Assembly (NCBI RefSeq): GCF_002157835.1
Contig: NZ_CP020809.1
Location: 2,170,001-2,234,000, forward strand
Direction of reading: 5' to 3'
Source of the DNA: Mycobacterium dioxanotrophicus
GTDB taxonomy: Bacteria; Actinomycetota; Actinomycetes; Mycobacteriales; Mycobacteriaceae
Length of the DNA stretch: 64,000 nucleotides
The notes beneath the pieces are model-generated. The model did no database searches and had not been told where the DNA came from. It saw only the letters and a program-made list of their open reading frames with translations. Numbering within the stretch: position 1 is the stretch's first letter; each line of letters starts with the position of its first letter. A program made the position numbers and the translations under genes. Of the stretch, positions 17,622 to 26,672 are shown piece by piece.

Positions 17622-18176
17622 CTACCCTCTTTCTTCAGGTTCGGTGCCGGATTCCGGCTCGATGCCAAAGGTGTTGTAAGCCATGGCCATCAGGCCGTAG
17701 CCACCGATAGTGAAAACCAGGTCCATGCGTTGGCGCTCGTCGAGTCGTTCGCTGAGCGCAGCCCAGGTTTCGTCGGAGATGCGGGACTGCTCGTCGAGTT
17801 CGTCGACGGCGTTGAGCACGATCTGGTCGAACGGGTCGGTGGCCTCTCCGCGCTGGACGGCGGCGATCTGGGCGTCGGTGAGCCCTTCGGCCTTTCCGAT
17901 GAACGCGTGGTGGGCCCATTCGTATTCGCAGTGCCTGCGGTGGGCGATCCGCAGGATCGCGAGCTCACGCAGTCTGGGGTTCAGTGTCGATCGGAACAGC
18001 AGGTGATTGCTGAACCGCAGGAATGCCTTGGTCAGCTGCGGGTGGCGGGCCAGGGTGGACAGTGCGACGCCCGCGCCCTGGGGATTGAGCCGCTCCGCGG
18101 GGAGCATGACCGACAGCGCCCGGAGCACCTCGTCGTCCCACTGGTCGGCGGGCAATGGGGGCAGGCGCACGTCCAC
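17622..18176 (-). CDS. Carboxymuconolactone decarboxylase (CMD) family protein
   Basis: A 184-residue all-helical CMD/AhpD-fold protein. The core ELAILRIAHRRHCEYEWAHHAFIG matches the family, but the redox CxxC pair of AhpD is absent, so a peroxidase role is unlikely. Relatives include gamma-carboxymuconolactone decarboxylases and many uncharacterised catabolic proteins. The GTG start follows an AGAGGAGAG sequence, with an alternative GTG two codons later. It heads the minus operon leading to the Rieske oxygenase, and its promoter region contains the perfect operator at 18203-18217. Confidence 0.8.
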   Translation of the reverse strand: MDVRLPPLPADQWDDEVLRALSVMLPAERLNPQGAGVALSTLARHPQLTKAFLRFSNHLLFRSTLNPRLRELAILRIAHRRHCEYEWAHHAFIGKAEGLTDAQIAAVQRGEATDPFDQIVLNAVDELDEQSRISDETWAALSERLDERQRMDLVFTIGGYGLMAMAYNTFGIEPESGTEPEERG

Positions 18177-18202
18177 CTCTCCTCTCGCTGGCTCTCGTTG
18201 AC

Positions 18203-18217
18203 GAGAATCATATTCTC
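18203..18217. promoter_or_regulatory. Perfect operator, GAGAAT-CAT-ATTCTC
   Basis: A 6-3-6 perfect inverted repeat between the divergent CMD/Rieske operon (minus, start 18176) and the amidohydrolase operon (plus, start 18391). It has the same half-sites as 9795-9809 and 49278-49292. Confidence 0.7.
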
Positions 18218-18335
18218 ATTTCTGACCAACAGATTTCCATCTTTTGCGGGCTCGGTCAATGGGAAGGCTCCAAGTTGCGTGCTGACCGGGACGATTCGGC
18301 TCGTCACGGCCGTCAGACATTGATTCTCTCTACAG

Positions 18336-18350
18336 GAGAAGATAGTTTTC
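18336..18350. promoter_or_regulatory. Second, degenerate operator, GAGAAG-ATA-GTTTTC
   Basis: A weaker copy of the 15-base motif with one mismatch in each half relative to the GAGAAC/GTTCTC variant. It lies 40 bases upstream of the amidohydrolase ATG at 18391. Together with 18203-18217 it would give each divergent promoter its own site. Confidence 0.4.
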
Positions 18351-18390
18351 TGATGTAGAGAACCGGTTGTCGGAGTGGAACGGAGCCACC

Positions 18391-19686
18391 ATGAACAAAG
18401 ACGACATGATTCTGATCAGCGTGGATGACCACATCATCGAACCGCCGAACATGTTCGCCAATCACCTGCCGGCCAAGTACCGGGACGAGGCGCCTCGGTT
18501 GGTGCACAACCCCGACGGGTCGGACACCTGGCAGTTCCGGGACACCGTGATCCCCAATGTGGCGCTCAATGCGGTCGCGGGCCGGCCGAAGGAGGAGTAC
18601 GGCCTTGAGCCGCAGGGCCTCGACGAGATCCGCAAGGGCTGCTATGACCCCGACGAGCGGGTCAAGGACATGAACGCCGGCGGGGTCTTGGCGACCATGA
18701 ACTTCCCGTCCTTCCCGGGATTTGCCGCGAGGCTGTTCGCCACCGACGATTCGGACTTCTCGCTCGCGCTGGTCCAGGCCTACAACGACTGGCACATCGA
18801 CGAGTGGTGCGGGTCGAACCCCGGGCGATTCATCCCGATGGCGCTGCCGGCGATCTGGGATCCCCAATTGTGTGCCGACGAGGTGCGGCGCGTGTCGAGG
18901 AAGGGCGTGCACTCACTGACCTTCACCGAGAACCCGTCGACTCTGGGCTATCCCAGCTTTCACGACCTGGAGCACTGGAAGCCGTTGTGGGAAGCGTTGT
19001 GTGACACCGACACGGTGATGAACGTGCACATCGGGTCGTCGGGCAAGCTCGCGATCACCGCGCCCGATGCGCCGATGGACGTGATGATCACGCTGCAGCC
19101 GATGAACATCGTTCAGGCTGCTGCCGACCTGCTGTGGTCGGCACCCATCAAGGCTTACCCTGACCTCAAGATCGCATTGTCCGAGGGTGGCACCGGCTGG
19201 ATCCCGTACTTCCTGGACCGGGTCGACCGCACCTACGACATGCACTCGACGTGGACGCACCAGAACTTCGGCGGCAAGCTGCCCTCGGAGGTGTTCCGGG
19301 AGCATTTCATGACGTGCTTCATCTCCGATCCGATCGGCGTGAAGAACCGCCACGAGATCGGCATCGACAACATCTGCTGGGAGATGGACTACCCCCATTC
19401 GGACTCGATGTGGCCCGGTGCGCCCGAGGAACTGGCCGCGGTGTTCGACACCTACGACGTGCCCGACGACGAGATCAACAAGATCACCCACGAGAACGCC
19501 ATGCGGCTCTACCACTTCGACCCGTTCGCCCACCTCCCCAAGGAGCAGGCCACCGTCGGTGCGCTGCGCAAGGCCGCCGAGGGTCACGACGTGTCGATCC
19601 GTGCGCTGAGCCACAAGGAAAAGACCGGCACCACCTTCGCCGATTTCCAGGCGAACGCCAAAGCTGTTGCCGGTACGCGTGACTGA
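18391..19686 (+). CDS. Amidohydrolase 2 family protein
   Basis: A 431-residue ACMSD-like TIM-barrel protein. Metal motifs: D-x-H in SVDDHIIEPP near residue 12, a central His in MNVHIGSSG, and the C-terminal Asp in CWEMDYPHSDS. ATG 18391 has GGAG six bases upstream; an in-frame TTG at 18367 has no such signal. It leads the plus-strand operon of ACAD, SDR, CoA-transferase, thiolase and ACAD that runs to 25251. It could hydrolyse a ring or decarboxylate an intermediate; the substrate is unknown. Regulation by the two operator sites upstream is likely. Confidence 0.86.
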   Translation: MNKDDMILISVDDHIIEPPNMFANHLPAKYRDEAPRLVHNPDGSDTWQFRDTVIPNVALNAVAGRPKEEYGLEPQGLDEIRKGCYDPDERVKDMNAGGVLATMNFPSFPGFAARLFATDDSDFSLALVQAYNDWHIDEWCGSNPGRFIPMALPAIWDPQLCADEVRRVSRKGVHSLTFTENPSTLGYPSFHDLEHWKPLWEALCDTDTVMNVHIGSSGKLAITAPDAPMDVMITLQPMNIVQAAADLLWSAPIKAYPDLKIALSEGGTGWIPYFLDRVDRTYDMHSTWTHQNFGGKLPSEVFREHFMTCFISDPIGVKNRHEIGIDNICWEMDYPHSDSMWPGAPEELAAVFDTYDVPDDEINKITHENAMRLYHFDPFAHLPKEQATVGALRKAAEGHDVSIRALSHKEKTGTTFADFQANAKAVAGTRD

Positions 19687-19713
19687 CGACCAGCCGACCG
19701 AGGAGACCACAAC

Positions 19714-20898
19714 GTGCCGGGCGGGATGAACTTCGAACTGACCGAGGACCAACAGCTGATCCGGGCGTCCGTAGCGGAGCTCGCGGCCAAGTTCGACGAC
19801 CACTACTGGATGGAGAAAGACCAGGCCCACGAATTCCCGCAAGAGTTCTACGACGCCATCGCAGGCGGCGGCTGGCTGGGCATGACCATCCCCGAGGAGT
19901 ACGGCGGTCACGGCCTCGGCATCACCGAGGCGACCATCCTCGCCGAGGAGGTGGCGCGCTCCGGCGGCGGCATGAACGCCGCAAGCTCCATTCACATGTC
20001 GATCTTCGGCATGCAGCCGGTGGTGGTGTTCGGCTCCGAGGACATGAAAGCGGCCACCCTGCCGCGCATCGCCAACGGAGATCTGCATGTGTGCTTCGGT
20101 GTCACCGAACCCGGTGCGGGACTGGACACCTCGCGTATCACCACGTTCGCCAAACGCAGTAGCTCGGGGGACAACTACATAGTCAACGGACGCAAGGTGT
20201 GGATCTCCAAGGCCCTGGAGTCGGAGAAGATCCTGCTGCTGACCCGCACCACGCCCTACGACGAGGTCGACAAGAAGACCGACGGCCTGTCCCTGTTCCT
20301 CACCGACCTGGACCGCGATCGCGTCGACATCCGGCCGATCCGCAAGATGGGGCGCAATGCCGTCAGCTCCAACGAACTGTTCATCGACGACCTGCGCGTA
20401 CCCGTCGAGCACCGCATCGGCGAAGAGGGCAAAGGCTTTTCGTACATCCTGCACGGGCTCAACCCGGAGCGGATGCTCATCGCCGCCGAAGCGCTGGGCA
20501 TCGGGCGTGTCGCGCTGGACCGGGCCGTGCAATATGCCAACGAACGTGTCGTGTTCGACCGACCCATCGGCATGAACCAGGGCATCCAGTTCCCGCTCGC
20601 GGATTCACTGGCCCGCCTCGATGCCGCCGAGCTGATCCTGCGCAAGGCCACCTGGCTCTACGACAACGGCAAGCCGTGCGGCAAAGAAGCCAACATGGCC
20701 AAATACCTCTGCGCCGACGCGGGGTTCGGCGCAGCGGACCGGGCACTGCAGACCCATGGCGGGATGGGCTATTCGGAGGAATACAACATCTCCCGGTTCT
20801 TCCGAGAATCCCGACTGATGAAGATCGCACCGGTGAGCCAGGAGATGATCCTGAATTTCCTGGGATCGCACGTGCTCGGACTGCCTCGCAGCTATTAA
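19714..20898 (+). CDS. Acyl-CoA dehydrogenase
   Basis: A 394-residue full-length ACAD. Landmarks: NFELTEDQQLIRASVAELA at the N-terminus, VCFGVTEPGAGLDTSRITT (FAD/CoA loop), and THGGMGYSEEYNISRFFRE near the C-terminus. The usual GTSE catalytic segment reads PVSQEMI, so Glu is present but in an altered context. A GTG start with AGGAG eight bases upstream is used; an ATG four codons later is possible. It is the second gene of the operon starting at 18391. A role in alpha,beta-desaturation of a pathway acyl-CoA is likely. Confidence 0.87.
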   Translation: MPGGMNFELTEDQQLIRASVAELAAKFDDHYWMEKDQAHEFPQEFYDAIAGGGWLGMTIPEEYGGHGLGITEATILAEEVARSGGGMNAASSIHMSIFGMQPVVVFGSEDMKAATLPRIANGDLHVCFGVTEPGAGLDTSRITTFAKRSSSGDNYIVNGRKVWISKALESEKILLLTRTTPYDEVDKKTDGLSLFLTDLDRDRVDIRPIRKMGRNAVSSNELFIDDLRVPVEHRIGEEGKGFSYILHGLNPERMLIAAEALGIGRVALDRAVQYANERVVFDRPIGMNQGIQFPLADSLARLDAAELILRKATWLYDNGKPCGKEANMAKYLCADAGFGAADRALQTHGGMGYSEEYNISRFFRESRLMKIAPVSQEMILNFLGSHVLGLPRSY

Positions 20899-20914
20899 GG
20901 GAGCGTTATTTCCG

Positions 20915-21700
20915 ATGAGAACGTACTTCGACCTGACCGGACGTTCGGCGCTGGTCACCGGGGCAGGCGCCGGGATCGGGGCGGCCGTGGCCGAGGCGCT
21001 CGCTGCCGCGGGTGCGGCGGTGCTCGTCACCGACATCAGCGGTGACGCGGCCGCTGCGGTCGCCGAGCGGATCAACGGCGCCGGAGGCGGCAAATCCAGC
21101 AACGCCTCGGGCGCCAAGGCCGACAGCGCCCCGCTCGACGTGAGCGACCGCGATGCGGCGGTCGCCGCCGCGGCGCACGCGGCCGGTCTGGGCGAGGGCC
21201 ACCTGCACATCGTGGTCAACAACGCCGGCGTCACGTCACCGGCGATGTTCCCCAAGCTCACCGACGAGACCTTCCGGCTGACGTTCGACATCCACGTCAT
21301 GGGGACCTTTCACGTCACCCAGGCTGCGCTGCCGCATCTCCCGACCGATGGCACGGGGCGCATCATCAACGTCACCTCGTCGGCGGGCATCACGGGAACC
21401 CTCGGGCAGGTCAACTACTCGGCGGCCAAGGCCGGCATCATCGGGTTCACCAAGTCACTGGCACGGGAACTGGCGCCCAAGAACGTCATGGTCAATGCGC
21501 TTGCGCCACTGGCGGCGACACCGATGACGGAGACCATCCGCACCAACGAGAAGTTCGCGGCGAACATGATGAACCGGATCCCGCTCAAGCGGTGGGCCGA
21601 AGCCGACGAGGTGGCCGGGGCGTTCGTCTTCCTGGCCTCCGATGCCGCGTCGTACATCACCGGGCAGGTGCTTCCGGTCGATGGCGGCATGGTTATGTGA
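20915..21700 (+). CDS. SDR family oxidoreductase (FabG/3-hydroxyacyl-CoA dehydrogenase type)
   Basis: A 261-residue classical SDR: ALVTGAGAGIGAAVAEAL near residues 10-28, NNAGV near 105, the catalytic Ser in NVTSSAG, and Tyr/Lys in YSAAKAGIIG. Its length and motifs fit 3-hydroxyacyl-CoA or cyclic alcohol dehydrogenases. GGGAG lies about 11 bases before the ATG. It sits between an ACAD and a CoA-transferase in the 18391-25251 operon, consistent with the third step of a beta-oxidation-like sequence. Confidence 0.86.
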   Translation: MRTYFDLTGRSALVTGAGAGIGAAVAEALAAAGAAVLVTDISGDAAAAVAERINGAGGGKSSNASGAKADSAPLDVSDRDAAVAAAAHAAGLGEGHLHIVVNNAGVTSPAMFPKLTDETFRLTFDIHVMGTFHVTQAALPHLPTDGTGRIINVTSSAGITGTLGQVNYSAAKAGIIGFTKSLARELAPKNVMVNALAPLAATPMTETIRTNEKFAANMMNRIPLKRWAEADEVAGAFVFLASDAASYITGQVLPVDGGMVM

Positions 21701-21704
21701 GCCT

Positions 21705-22943
21705 GTGAGCGAATCGCAGACCGCACCGCTGGCCGGGATCACGATCGTTGCGCTCGAACAGGCGGTGTCCGCGCCGATGTGCACGCGCGTGCTGGCCGAT
21801 TTCGGCGCCCGCGTCATCAAGGTGGAGAACCCGAAGGGGGGCGACTTCGCCCGCGACTATGACGATGTCGTGAACGGCCTTGCAGCACATTTTGTTTGGG
21901 CCAACCGCGGCAAGGAGTCCATCGCCCTGGACCTGAAGACGGCCGGCGGCATGGAGGTTCTGCACCAGTTGCTCGACGGCGCAGACGCCCTGGTCTCGAA
22001 CCTCGCCCCTGGCGCGACTGCCCGCATGGGCCTGGCGCCCGCAGAGCTGGCCCAGCGTCATCCGCAGCTGATCCCCGTGGAGATCGACGGCTACGGCAGC
22101 GGCGGCCCGCTGTCCCACAAGCGCGCCTACGACCTGCTGGTGCAGGCCGAGTCGGGGGCGTGCGCGGTGACCGGGCACCCGGAGATGCCGGCCAAACCCG
22201 GTCCGCCCGTGGCCGACATCTCCACGGGCCTGTATGCGGCGCTGTCCATCATGGCGTTGCTCATCGGCCGGGCCCAGCGGCCTTCCGGGGCTTCGGCACC
22301 TGCCGTGGCGGTCAGCCTGTTCGACACCATGACCGACATCATGGGTTACCCGCTGACCTACACCCAGCACTCCGGCATCGACCAGCAGCCGCTGGGCATG
22401 AGCTCGCCCGCGGTCGCCCCGTACGGTGCGTTCGCCACTCGTGACGGGCAGACGGTGGTGCTGGGCACCACCAACGACCGGGAATGGCAGCGGCTGGCCC
22501 GGGAGATCATCGACCGGCCGGACCTGGCCGACGATGCGCGGTTCGCCACCAACTCCGACCGCTGCGCGGGCCGCGACGTCCTCAACGAGGCGATCGGATC
22601 CTGGTGTGCGAAGCACGATCTCGCCGAGATCCAGCAGATCGCCGATGAGGCGGGCATCGGCAACTCGCGATACAACCGGCCCAGCGAGGTGATCGCCCAC
22701 CAGCACCTCAAGGACCGGGACCGGTGGCGTCCCGTCACGACGCCCAATGGGGAGATCAGTGCGCTGCTGCCGCCGCCGGTGATCGCGGGATTCGAACAAC
22801 CGATGGGCGCGGTTCCTGGCCTGGGGCAGCACACCGATGCCATCCTGACCGATATGGGTCTGTCCGCTGCCCAGATCGATGCCCTGCGGGAGCAGGGGGC
22901 GATCGGCCCGGCCTACCCCAGCACCCGAGATCGGAGCAACTGA
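21705..22943 (+). CDS. Family III CoA-transferase (CaiB/BaiF)
   Basis: A 412-residue single-domain CoA-transferase: LAGITIVALEQAVSAPMCTRVLADFGARVIKVE at the N-terminus, and the catalytic Asp in SLFDTMTD. It transfers CoA from a donor thioester to a free acid without ATP. The GTG start at 21705 lies four bases after the SDR stop. The thiolase gene begins two bases after its stop, so these are co-translated. It may activate the substrate acid, or recycle CoA between pathway acids. Confidence 0.88.
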   Translation: MSESQTAPLAGITIVALEQAVSAPMCTRVLADFGARVIKVENPKGGDFARDYDDVVNGLAAHFVWANRGKESIALDLKTAGGMEVLHQLLDGADALVSNLAPGATARMGLAPAELAQRHPQLIPVEIDGYGSGGPLSHKRAYDLLVQAESGACAVTGHPEMPAKPGPPVADISTGLYAALSIMALLIGRAQRPSGASAPAVAVSLFDTMTDIMGYPLTYTQHSGIDQQPLGMSSPAVAPYGAFATRDGQTVVLGTTNDREWQRLAREIIDRPDLADDARFATNSDRCAGRDVLNEAIGSWCAKHDLAEIQQIADEAGIGNSRYNRPSEVIAHQHLKDRDRWRPVTTPNGEISALLPPPVIAGFEQPMGAVPGLGQHTDAILTDMGLSAAQIDALREQGAIGPAYPSTRDRSN

Positions 22944-22944
22944 T

Positions 22945-24093
22945 ATGCGCGAAACCGTCATCGTCGAAGCCGTGCGCACACCCGTCGGGAAGCGCAACGG
23001 CGGGCTGTCCGGATTCCATGCCGCTGACCTGTCCGCACTGGTGCTCGACGCACTCGTCGAGCGCGTGGGTATCAGCCCCGACATCATCGACGACGTGGTG
23101 TGGGGCTGCGTCTCACAGGTCGGTGACCAGTCCAGCAACATCGGTCGCTATGCCGTCCTCGCGGCGGGCTGGCCCGAACACATCCCGGGAACCACGGTCA
23201 ACCGGGCCTGCGGATCCAGCCAGCAGGCACTGGATTTCGCGGTCCAGGCGGTGATGTCGGGCCAACAGGACGTCGTGGTCGCCGGCGGGGTCGAGGTGAT
23301 GAGCCGGGTCCCGCTGGGCGCGGCCCGGGCCACGGGGCAACCGTACGGCCCGAAAGTGCTCGACCGGTACAAGGGTTTCGCGTTCAACCAGGGCATCTCG
23401 GCTGAAATGATCTCGCAGAAATGGGGTTTCAGCCGCACGCAGCTCGACGAGTACTCGGTGGCATCGCACGAGCGGGCTGCCGCCGCACAGGACAGCGGTG
23501 CGTTTGAGACGCAGATGATCACGGTGTTCCCCGACGACGGTGACCCCGTGGTGGACGACGAGGGCGTGCGGCGGGGGAGCACCGTCGAAAAGCTGGCCGG
23601 GCTCAAACCCGCGTTCGCCGAAGACGGCGTGATCCACGCCGGCAACTCGTCGCAGATCTCCGACGGGGCGGCAGCGCTGCTGGTGATGACCGAGGTAAAC
23701 GCTGTGGCGATGGGACTTTCGCCGATCGTGCGGTATCGGGCCGGGGCGGTCACCGGCGCCGATCCGGTGTTGATGCTGACCGGCCCGATCCCGGCCACCG
23801 AGAAGGTGCTGCACAAAGCGGGAGTGCGGTTGGACGAGGTGGGGGTGTTCGAGGTCAACGAAGCGTTCGCGCCCGTGCCGTTGGCCTGGCTCGCCGAAAC
23901 CGGCGCCGACGCGGCCAAGCTCAACCCGCTCGGCGGGGCGATCGCACTGGGGCATCCGCTCGGAGCGTCGGGTGCGGTTCTGATGACTCGGATGATCAAC
24001 CACATGCGCGACAAGGGAATTCAATACGGGTTGCAGACCATGTGCGAAGGCGGCGGTACCGCGAACGCCACGCTGGTCGAACTCCTCGGCTAA
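22945..24093 (+). CDS. Acetyl-CoA acyltransferase (thiolase)
   Basis: A 382-residue thiolase. Nucleophilic Cys in NRACGSSQQALDFA (about residue 90), NEAFA near 310, the His motif GHPLGASGA near 340 and the C-terminal Cys in CEGGGTANATLVE are all present, so it should be active in the degradative or biosynthetic direction. The ATG has GGAG upstream. It completes a beta-oxidation set in this operon (ACAD, SDR, thiolase) and is followed by another ACAD nine bases downstream. Release of acetyl-CoA or propionyl-CoA from a pathway 3-ketoacyl-CoA is the likely role. Confidence 0.92.
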   Translation: MRETVIVEAVRTPVGKRNGGLSGFHAADLSALVLDALVERVGISPDIIDDVVWGCVSQVGDQSSNIGRYAVLAAGWPEHIPGTTVNRACGSSQQALDFAVQAVMSGQQDVVVAGGVEVMSRVPLGAARATGQPYGPKVLDRYKGFAFNQGISAEMISQKWGFSRTQLDEYSVASHERAAAAQDSGAFETQMITVFPDDGDPVVDDEGVRRGSTVEKLAGLKPAFAEDGVIHAGNSSQISDGAAALLVMTEVNAVAMGLSPIVRYRAGAVTGADPVLMLTGPIPATEKVLHKAGVRLDEVGVFEVNEAFAPVPLAWLAETGADAAKLNPLGGAIALGHPLGASGAVLMTRMINHMRDKGIQYGLQTMCEGGGTANATLVELLG

Positions 24094-24102
24094 GGAGATT
24101 GA

Positions 24103-25251
24103 GTGCAGCGAAACCTGTTCACCGACGACCACGAGGCGTTCCGGGCGCTGGCACGGGATTTCGTCGAAAAGGAGGTCGTCCCGGCCTACCCTGAATGGGA
24201 GAAGGCCGGCCGCATGCCGCGCGATGTCTTCAAACAGATGGGCGCACTGGGCATGCTGGGCATGGCCATTCCGGAAGCCTACGGCGGCGCGGGGATCACC
24301 GACTACCGCTACAACGTCGTGCTGCAGGAGGAAGCGGCCCGGGCGCTGGTCACTCTGTCGACCGTGCGCACCCAGCTCGAGGTGATCCTGCCGTACTTCC
24401 TGCGGTACGCGAACGACGAACAGCGACAGCGCTGGTTTGCGGGGCTGGCCGACGGGACGCTGCTGACCGCGGTGGCGATGACCGAGCCGGGCACCGGGTC
24501 GGACCTCGCGGGCATGCGGACCACGGCCGTGCGCGACGGGGACCACTATGTGCTCAACGGCGCCAAGACGTTCATCACCGGAGGCATTCAGGCCGATCTC
24601 GTCATCGTGGTCGCCCGCACCTCGACGGACCCGGAGAACCGGCGGAAGGGGTTGACCCTACTCGTCGTCGAGGATGGGATGCCCGGCTTCACGCGGGGTC
24701 GTGAGCTGGAGAAGATGGGCTGCAAGGTCCAGGACACTGCCGAGCTGTCCTTCAGCGATGTGCGGGTGCCCGTCGCCAACGTGCTGGGTGAGGAAGGGGA
24801 GGCGTTCAGCTATCTGGGGCACAACCTGCCCCAGGAACGGCTCACCGTGGCGGTCGGGTCGGTGGCCCAGGCCCGCTCGGCCATCGTCGCGGCGATCGAC
24901 TACACCACGGATCGCAAGGCGTTCGGAACACCGGTCTCGTCGTTTCAGAACACCAAATTCGAACTCGCGGCCTGCTCGACGGAGGTCGAAGCGGCTCAGG
25001 CGATGCTGGACCGAGCGATTGCTCTGCACGTCGACGGCGAACTGTCCGGCGCCGACGCGGCACGCGTCAAGCTGTTCTGCACCGAGATGCAGGCCCGGGT
25101 GATCGATCGATGTCTGCAGTTGTTCGGCGGCTACGGCTACATGATGGAGTATCCGATCGCCCGGCTTTACACCGATGCTCGCGTGGCGCGGATCTATGCC
25201 GGGACCAGCGAAGTGATGAAGGTGATCATCGCCAAATCGCTGGGTCTGTAG
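24103..25251 (+). CDS. Acyl-CoA dehydrogenase
   Basis: A 382-residue ACAD with the family elements: VAMTEPGTGSDLAGMRTTA (FAD/CoA loop), LQLFGGYGYMMEYPIARLY and the catalytic Glu in YAGTSEVMKVII. The GTG start has AGGAG six bases upstream, right after the thiolase stop. It resembles long- or branched-chain and citronellyl-type ACADs more than the paired small/large enzymes elsewhere in the window. It is the last structural gene of the plus operon before a 138-base gap to the TetR gene. Confidence 0.9.
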   Translation: MQRNLFTDDHEAFRALARDFVEKEVVPAYPEWEKAGRMPRDVFKQMGALGMLGMAIPEAYGGAGITDYRYNVVLQEEAARALVTLSTVRTQLEVILPYFLRYANDEQRQRWFAGLADGTLLTAVAMTEPGTGSDLAGMRTTAVRDGDHYVLNGAKTFITGGIQADLVIVVARTSTDPENRRKGLTLLVVEDGMPGFTRGRELEKMGCKVQDTAELSFSDVRVPVANVLGEEGEAFSYLGHNLPQERLTVAVGSVAQARSAIVAAIDYTTDRKAFGTPVSSFQNTKFELAACSTEVEAAQAMLDRAIALHVDGELSGADAARVKLFCTEMQARVIDRCLQLFGGYGYMMEYPIARLYTDARVARIYAGTSEVMKVIIAKSLGL

Positions 25252-25339
25252 CCGCGGCCAGCAATCACGCGTTACAGATCTTGCGATAGGCGTCACGAAA
25301 GTATTCTCGGTGAGACCCTTGTCACAGCCGGGAAACCTA

Positions 25340-25359
25340 CCTACTGTGTGTTCACTAGG
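25340..25359. promoter_or_regulatory. Inverted repeat, probable TetR operator
   Basis: A 20-base imperfect palindrome, outer arms CCTA and TAGG with further pairing inside, just upstream of the TetR start at 25390. A longer AACCTA/TAGGTT pairing overlaps it. It differs from the GAGAAT motif, so this regulator probably has its own site. A lone ATTCTC half-site also occurs at 25303-25308. Confidence 0.45.
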
Positions 25360-25389
25360 TTGGTTTGGCCGGATGTGTCAGGGAGTTCG

Positions 25390-26022
25390 GTGGCATCGGT
25401 TTCTGAGGGTCCAGCGGCACGGCCGTACGAGGCGCTGCTCGCGAAAGGTGAGGACCGCAAACAGCGGATCCTTTCCGTCGCGGAGAAGCTCCTGGCGCGC
25501 AACGGATGGCGCAACACCTCCCTGGCCCAGATCGCCAAGGAAGCCGGTGTCACCCCGGCGGGGCTGTTGCACCACTTCGAATCCAAGGAGCAACTGCTCA
25601 ACGCGGTGCTCGACGCCCGCGATTACGACGACGACATCCACGCCGACCGCTCGGGTGATCTCGCGGAGGAGATCACCCGGGTCGCAGAACGTTTCGAACG
25701 AGCGCCCGAGCTGGTGGGCACCTTCACCGTGCTGCTCGTGGAGAACATCCAGCCCGACGCGCCCCTGCACGACCGGCTGCTCAAGCGCCAGCAGGACGCC
25801 CGCGCCATCGTCGCCGACATCCTCCGCCGCGGCCAGGACAGCGGCCGCTACCGCACAGATTTCGACGCGGCCAACAAGGCCGTGGAGATACTCGCCTTCG
25901 TAAACGGAATGGAGACCTCGTGGCTACTCGATCCCTCACTACCGCTGGTGGACGTGTTCAAGGGCTACGCACAGATGCTGGCCCGGGAGATCGAGGCACC
26001 CGGGGGAGCGGCAGATCTGTGA
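25390..26022 (+). CDS. TetR family transcriptional regulator
   Basis: A 210-residue TetR protein. HTH region about residues 25-65: RILSVAEKLLARNGW, then TSLAQIAKEAGVTPAGLLHHFESKEQLLNAVLD. A GTG at 25390 with GGGAG four bases upstream is preferred; an earlier in-frame GTG at 25348 would sit inside the putative operator. It lies downstream of the 18391 operon in the same direction and is followed after 14 bases by a small unknown gene. It is likely to regulate itself and neighbouring genes. Confidence 0.85.
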   Translation: MASVSEGPAARPYEALLAKGEDRKQRILSVAEKLLARNGWRNTSLAQIAKEAGVTPAGLLHHFESKEQLLNAVLDARDYDDDIHADRSGDLAEEITRVAERFERAPELVGTFTVLLVENIQPDAPLHDRLLKRQQDARAIVADILRRGQDSGRYRTDFDAANKAVEILAFVNGMETSWLLDPSLPLVDVFKGYAQMLAREIEAPGGAADL

Positions 26023-26036
26023 GAGTGGAGGACGAC

Positions 26037-26537
26037 ATGCGGTATCGGCTCGATGTGGTGGCTCCATGCGTCGTCGACGCGGTGACCTTCGCCGGCGGCT
26101 GGCTGGTCGACCGGGTGATGGCCGGCTGGGACGTCACGGTGCTCATCGGCGCCGACGAGGATGTCCGCCCGCTGGAGATCCTCGGCGTCGAAACCATGGA
26201 TCTGGAAAGCGTTCTGGAATCGTGGGATGACCGGCCGCATCCGCACACCGTCGCGGTCGCCGCCGAGTTGTTCAACACCGACGACCGGGTGCGGCAAGGG
26301 GTGCTCAACGCCCTGGAGCAGGGTCGCACCGAGGTGACCCTGTGGGGCGAGGGTTGTCCCGAAGAACTGAGCATCAGCCCCGTGCGGCACGAATTATCCG
26401 CGGCCGCACGTGCTTTCAAGGCGCAGGCGTTGACAGCAGTCGACGCCTGCGATGCAGTCGTCGGCGCCACCGAGACATTCCGTTGCGGTGTCATGGCGAT
26501 CCGCTCGGTGCCGGCCGACCTGATCGCGGTGGGCTGA
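26037..26537 (+). CDS. Conserved protein of unknown function
   Basis: A 166-residue protein with no domain I can name. ATG 26037 has GGAGG five bases upstream. The sequence alternates hydrophobic strands and helices (VVDAVTFAGGWLVDRVMAGWDVTVLIG, then VTLWGEGCPEEL), suggesting a compact alpha/beta fold. The N-terminal stretch could bind a small ligand or partner. It follows the TetR gene closely and is probably co-transcribed with it. No signal peptide or membrane segment is seen. Confidence 0.65.
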   Translation: MRYRLDVVAPCVVDAVTFAGGWLVDRVMAGWDVTVLIGADEDVRPLEILGVETMDLESVLESWDDRPHPHTVAVAAELFNTDDRVRQGVLNALEQGRTEVTLWGEGCPEELSISPVRHELSAAARAFKAQALTAVDACDAVVGATETFRCGVMAIRSVPADLIAVG

Positions 26538-26647
26538 CGAGGATGCCCGCTGGGTGGATGCTGAGTGCTACCGGTCAACTTGCTGAAAAGTAGCTGCTGA
26601 CAACCACTTTGGGATCACCACCGGGCTGGCGAAAGGCGTTTGGGATC

Positions 26648-26672
26648 TTCTCTAAGGGTAATCCTTAGAGAA
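26648..26672. promoter_or_regulatory. Perfect 10-5-10 palindrome abutting a start codon
   Basis: Arms TTCTCTAAGG (26648-26657) and CCTTAGAGAA (26663-26672) are perfect reverse complements around GTAAT. The last base of the right arm is the A of the ATG at 26672. It does not match the IdeR iron box. It could be a repressor operator over a leaderless promoter or an mRNA hairpin hiding the start. Confidence 0.6.

Noticed and set aside
18913..20532. Minus-strand open frame of 539 codons
   Set aside because: Antisense to the amidohydrolase and ACAD genes, which have clear motifs and ribosome-binding sites; composition is typical of a shadow.
26648..26672. IdeR iron box
   Set aside because: The palindrome arms do not match the TTAGGTTAGGCTAACCTAA consensus closely, so iron regulation is not claimed.
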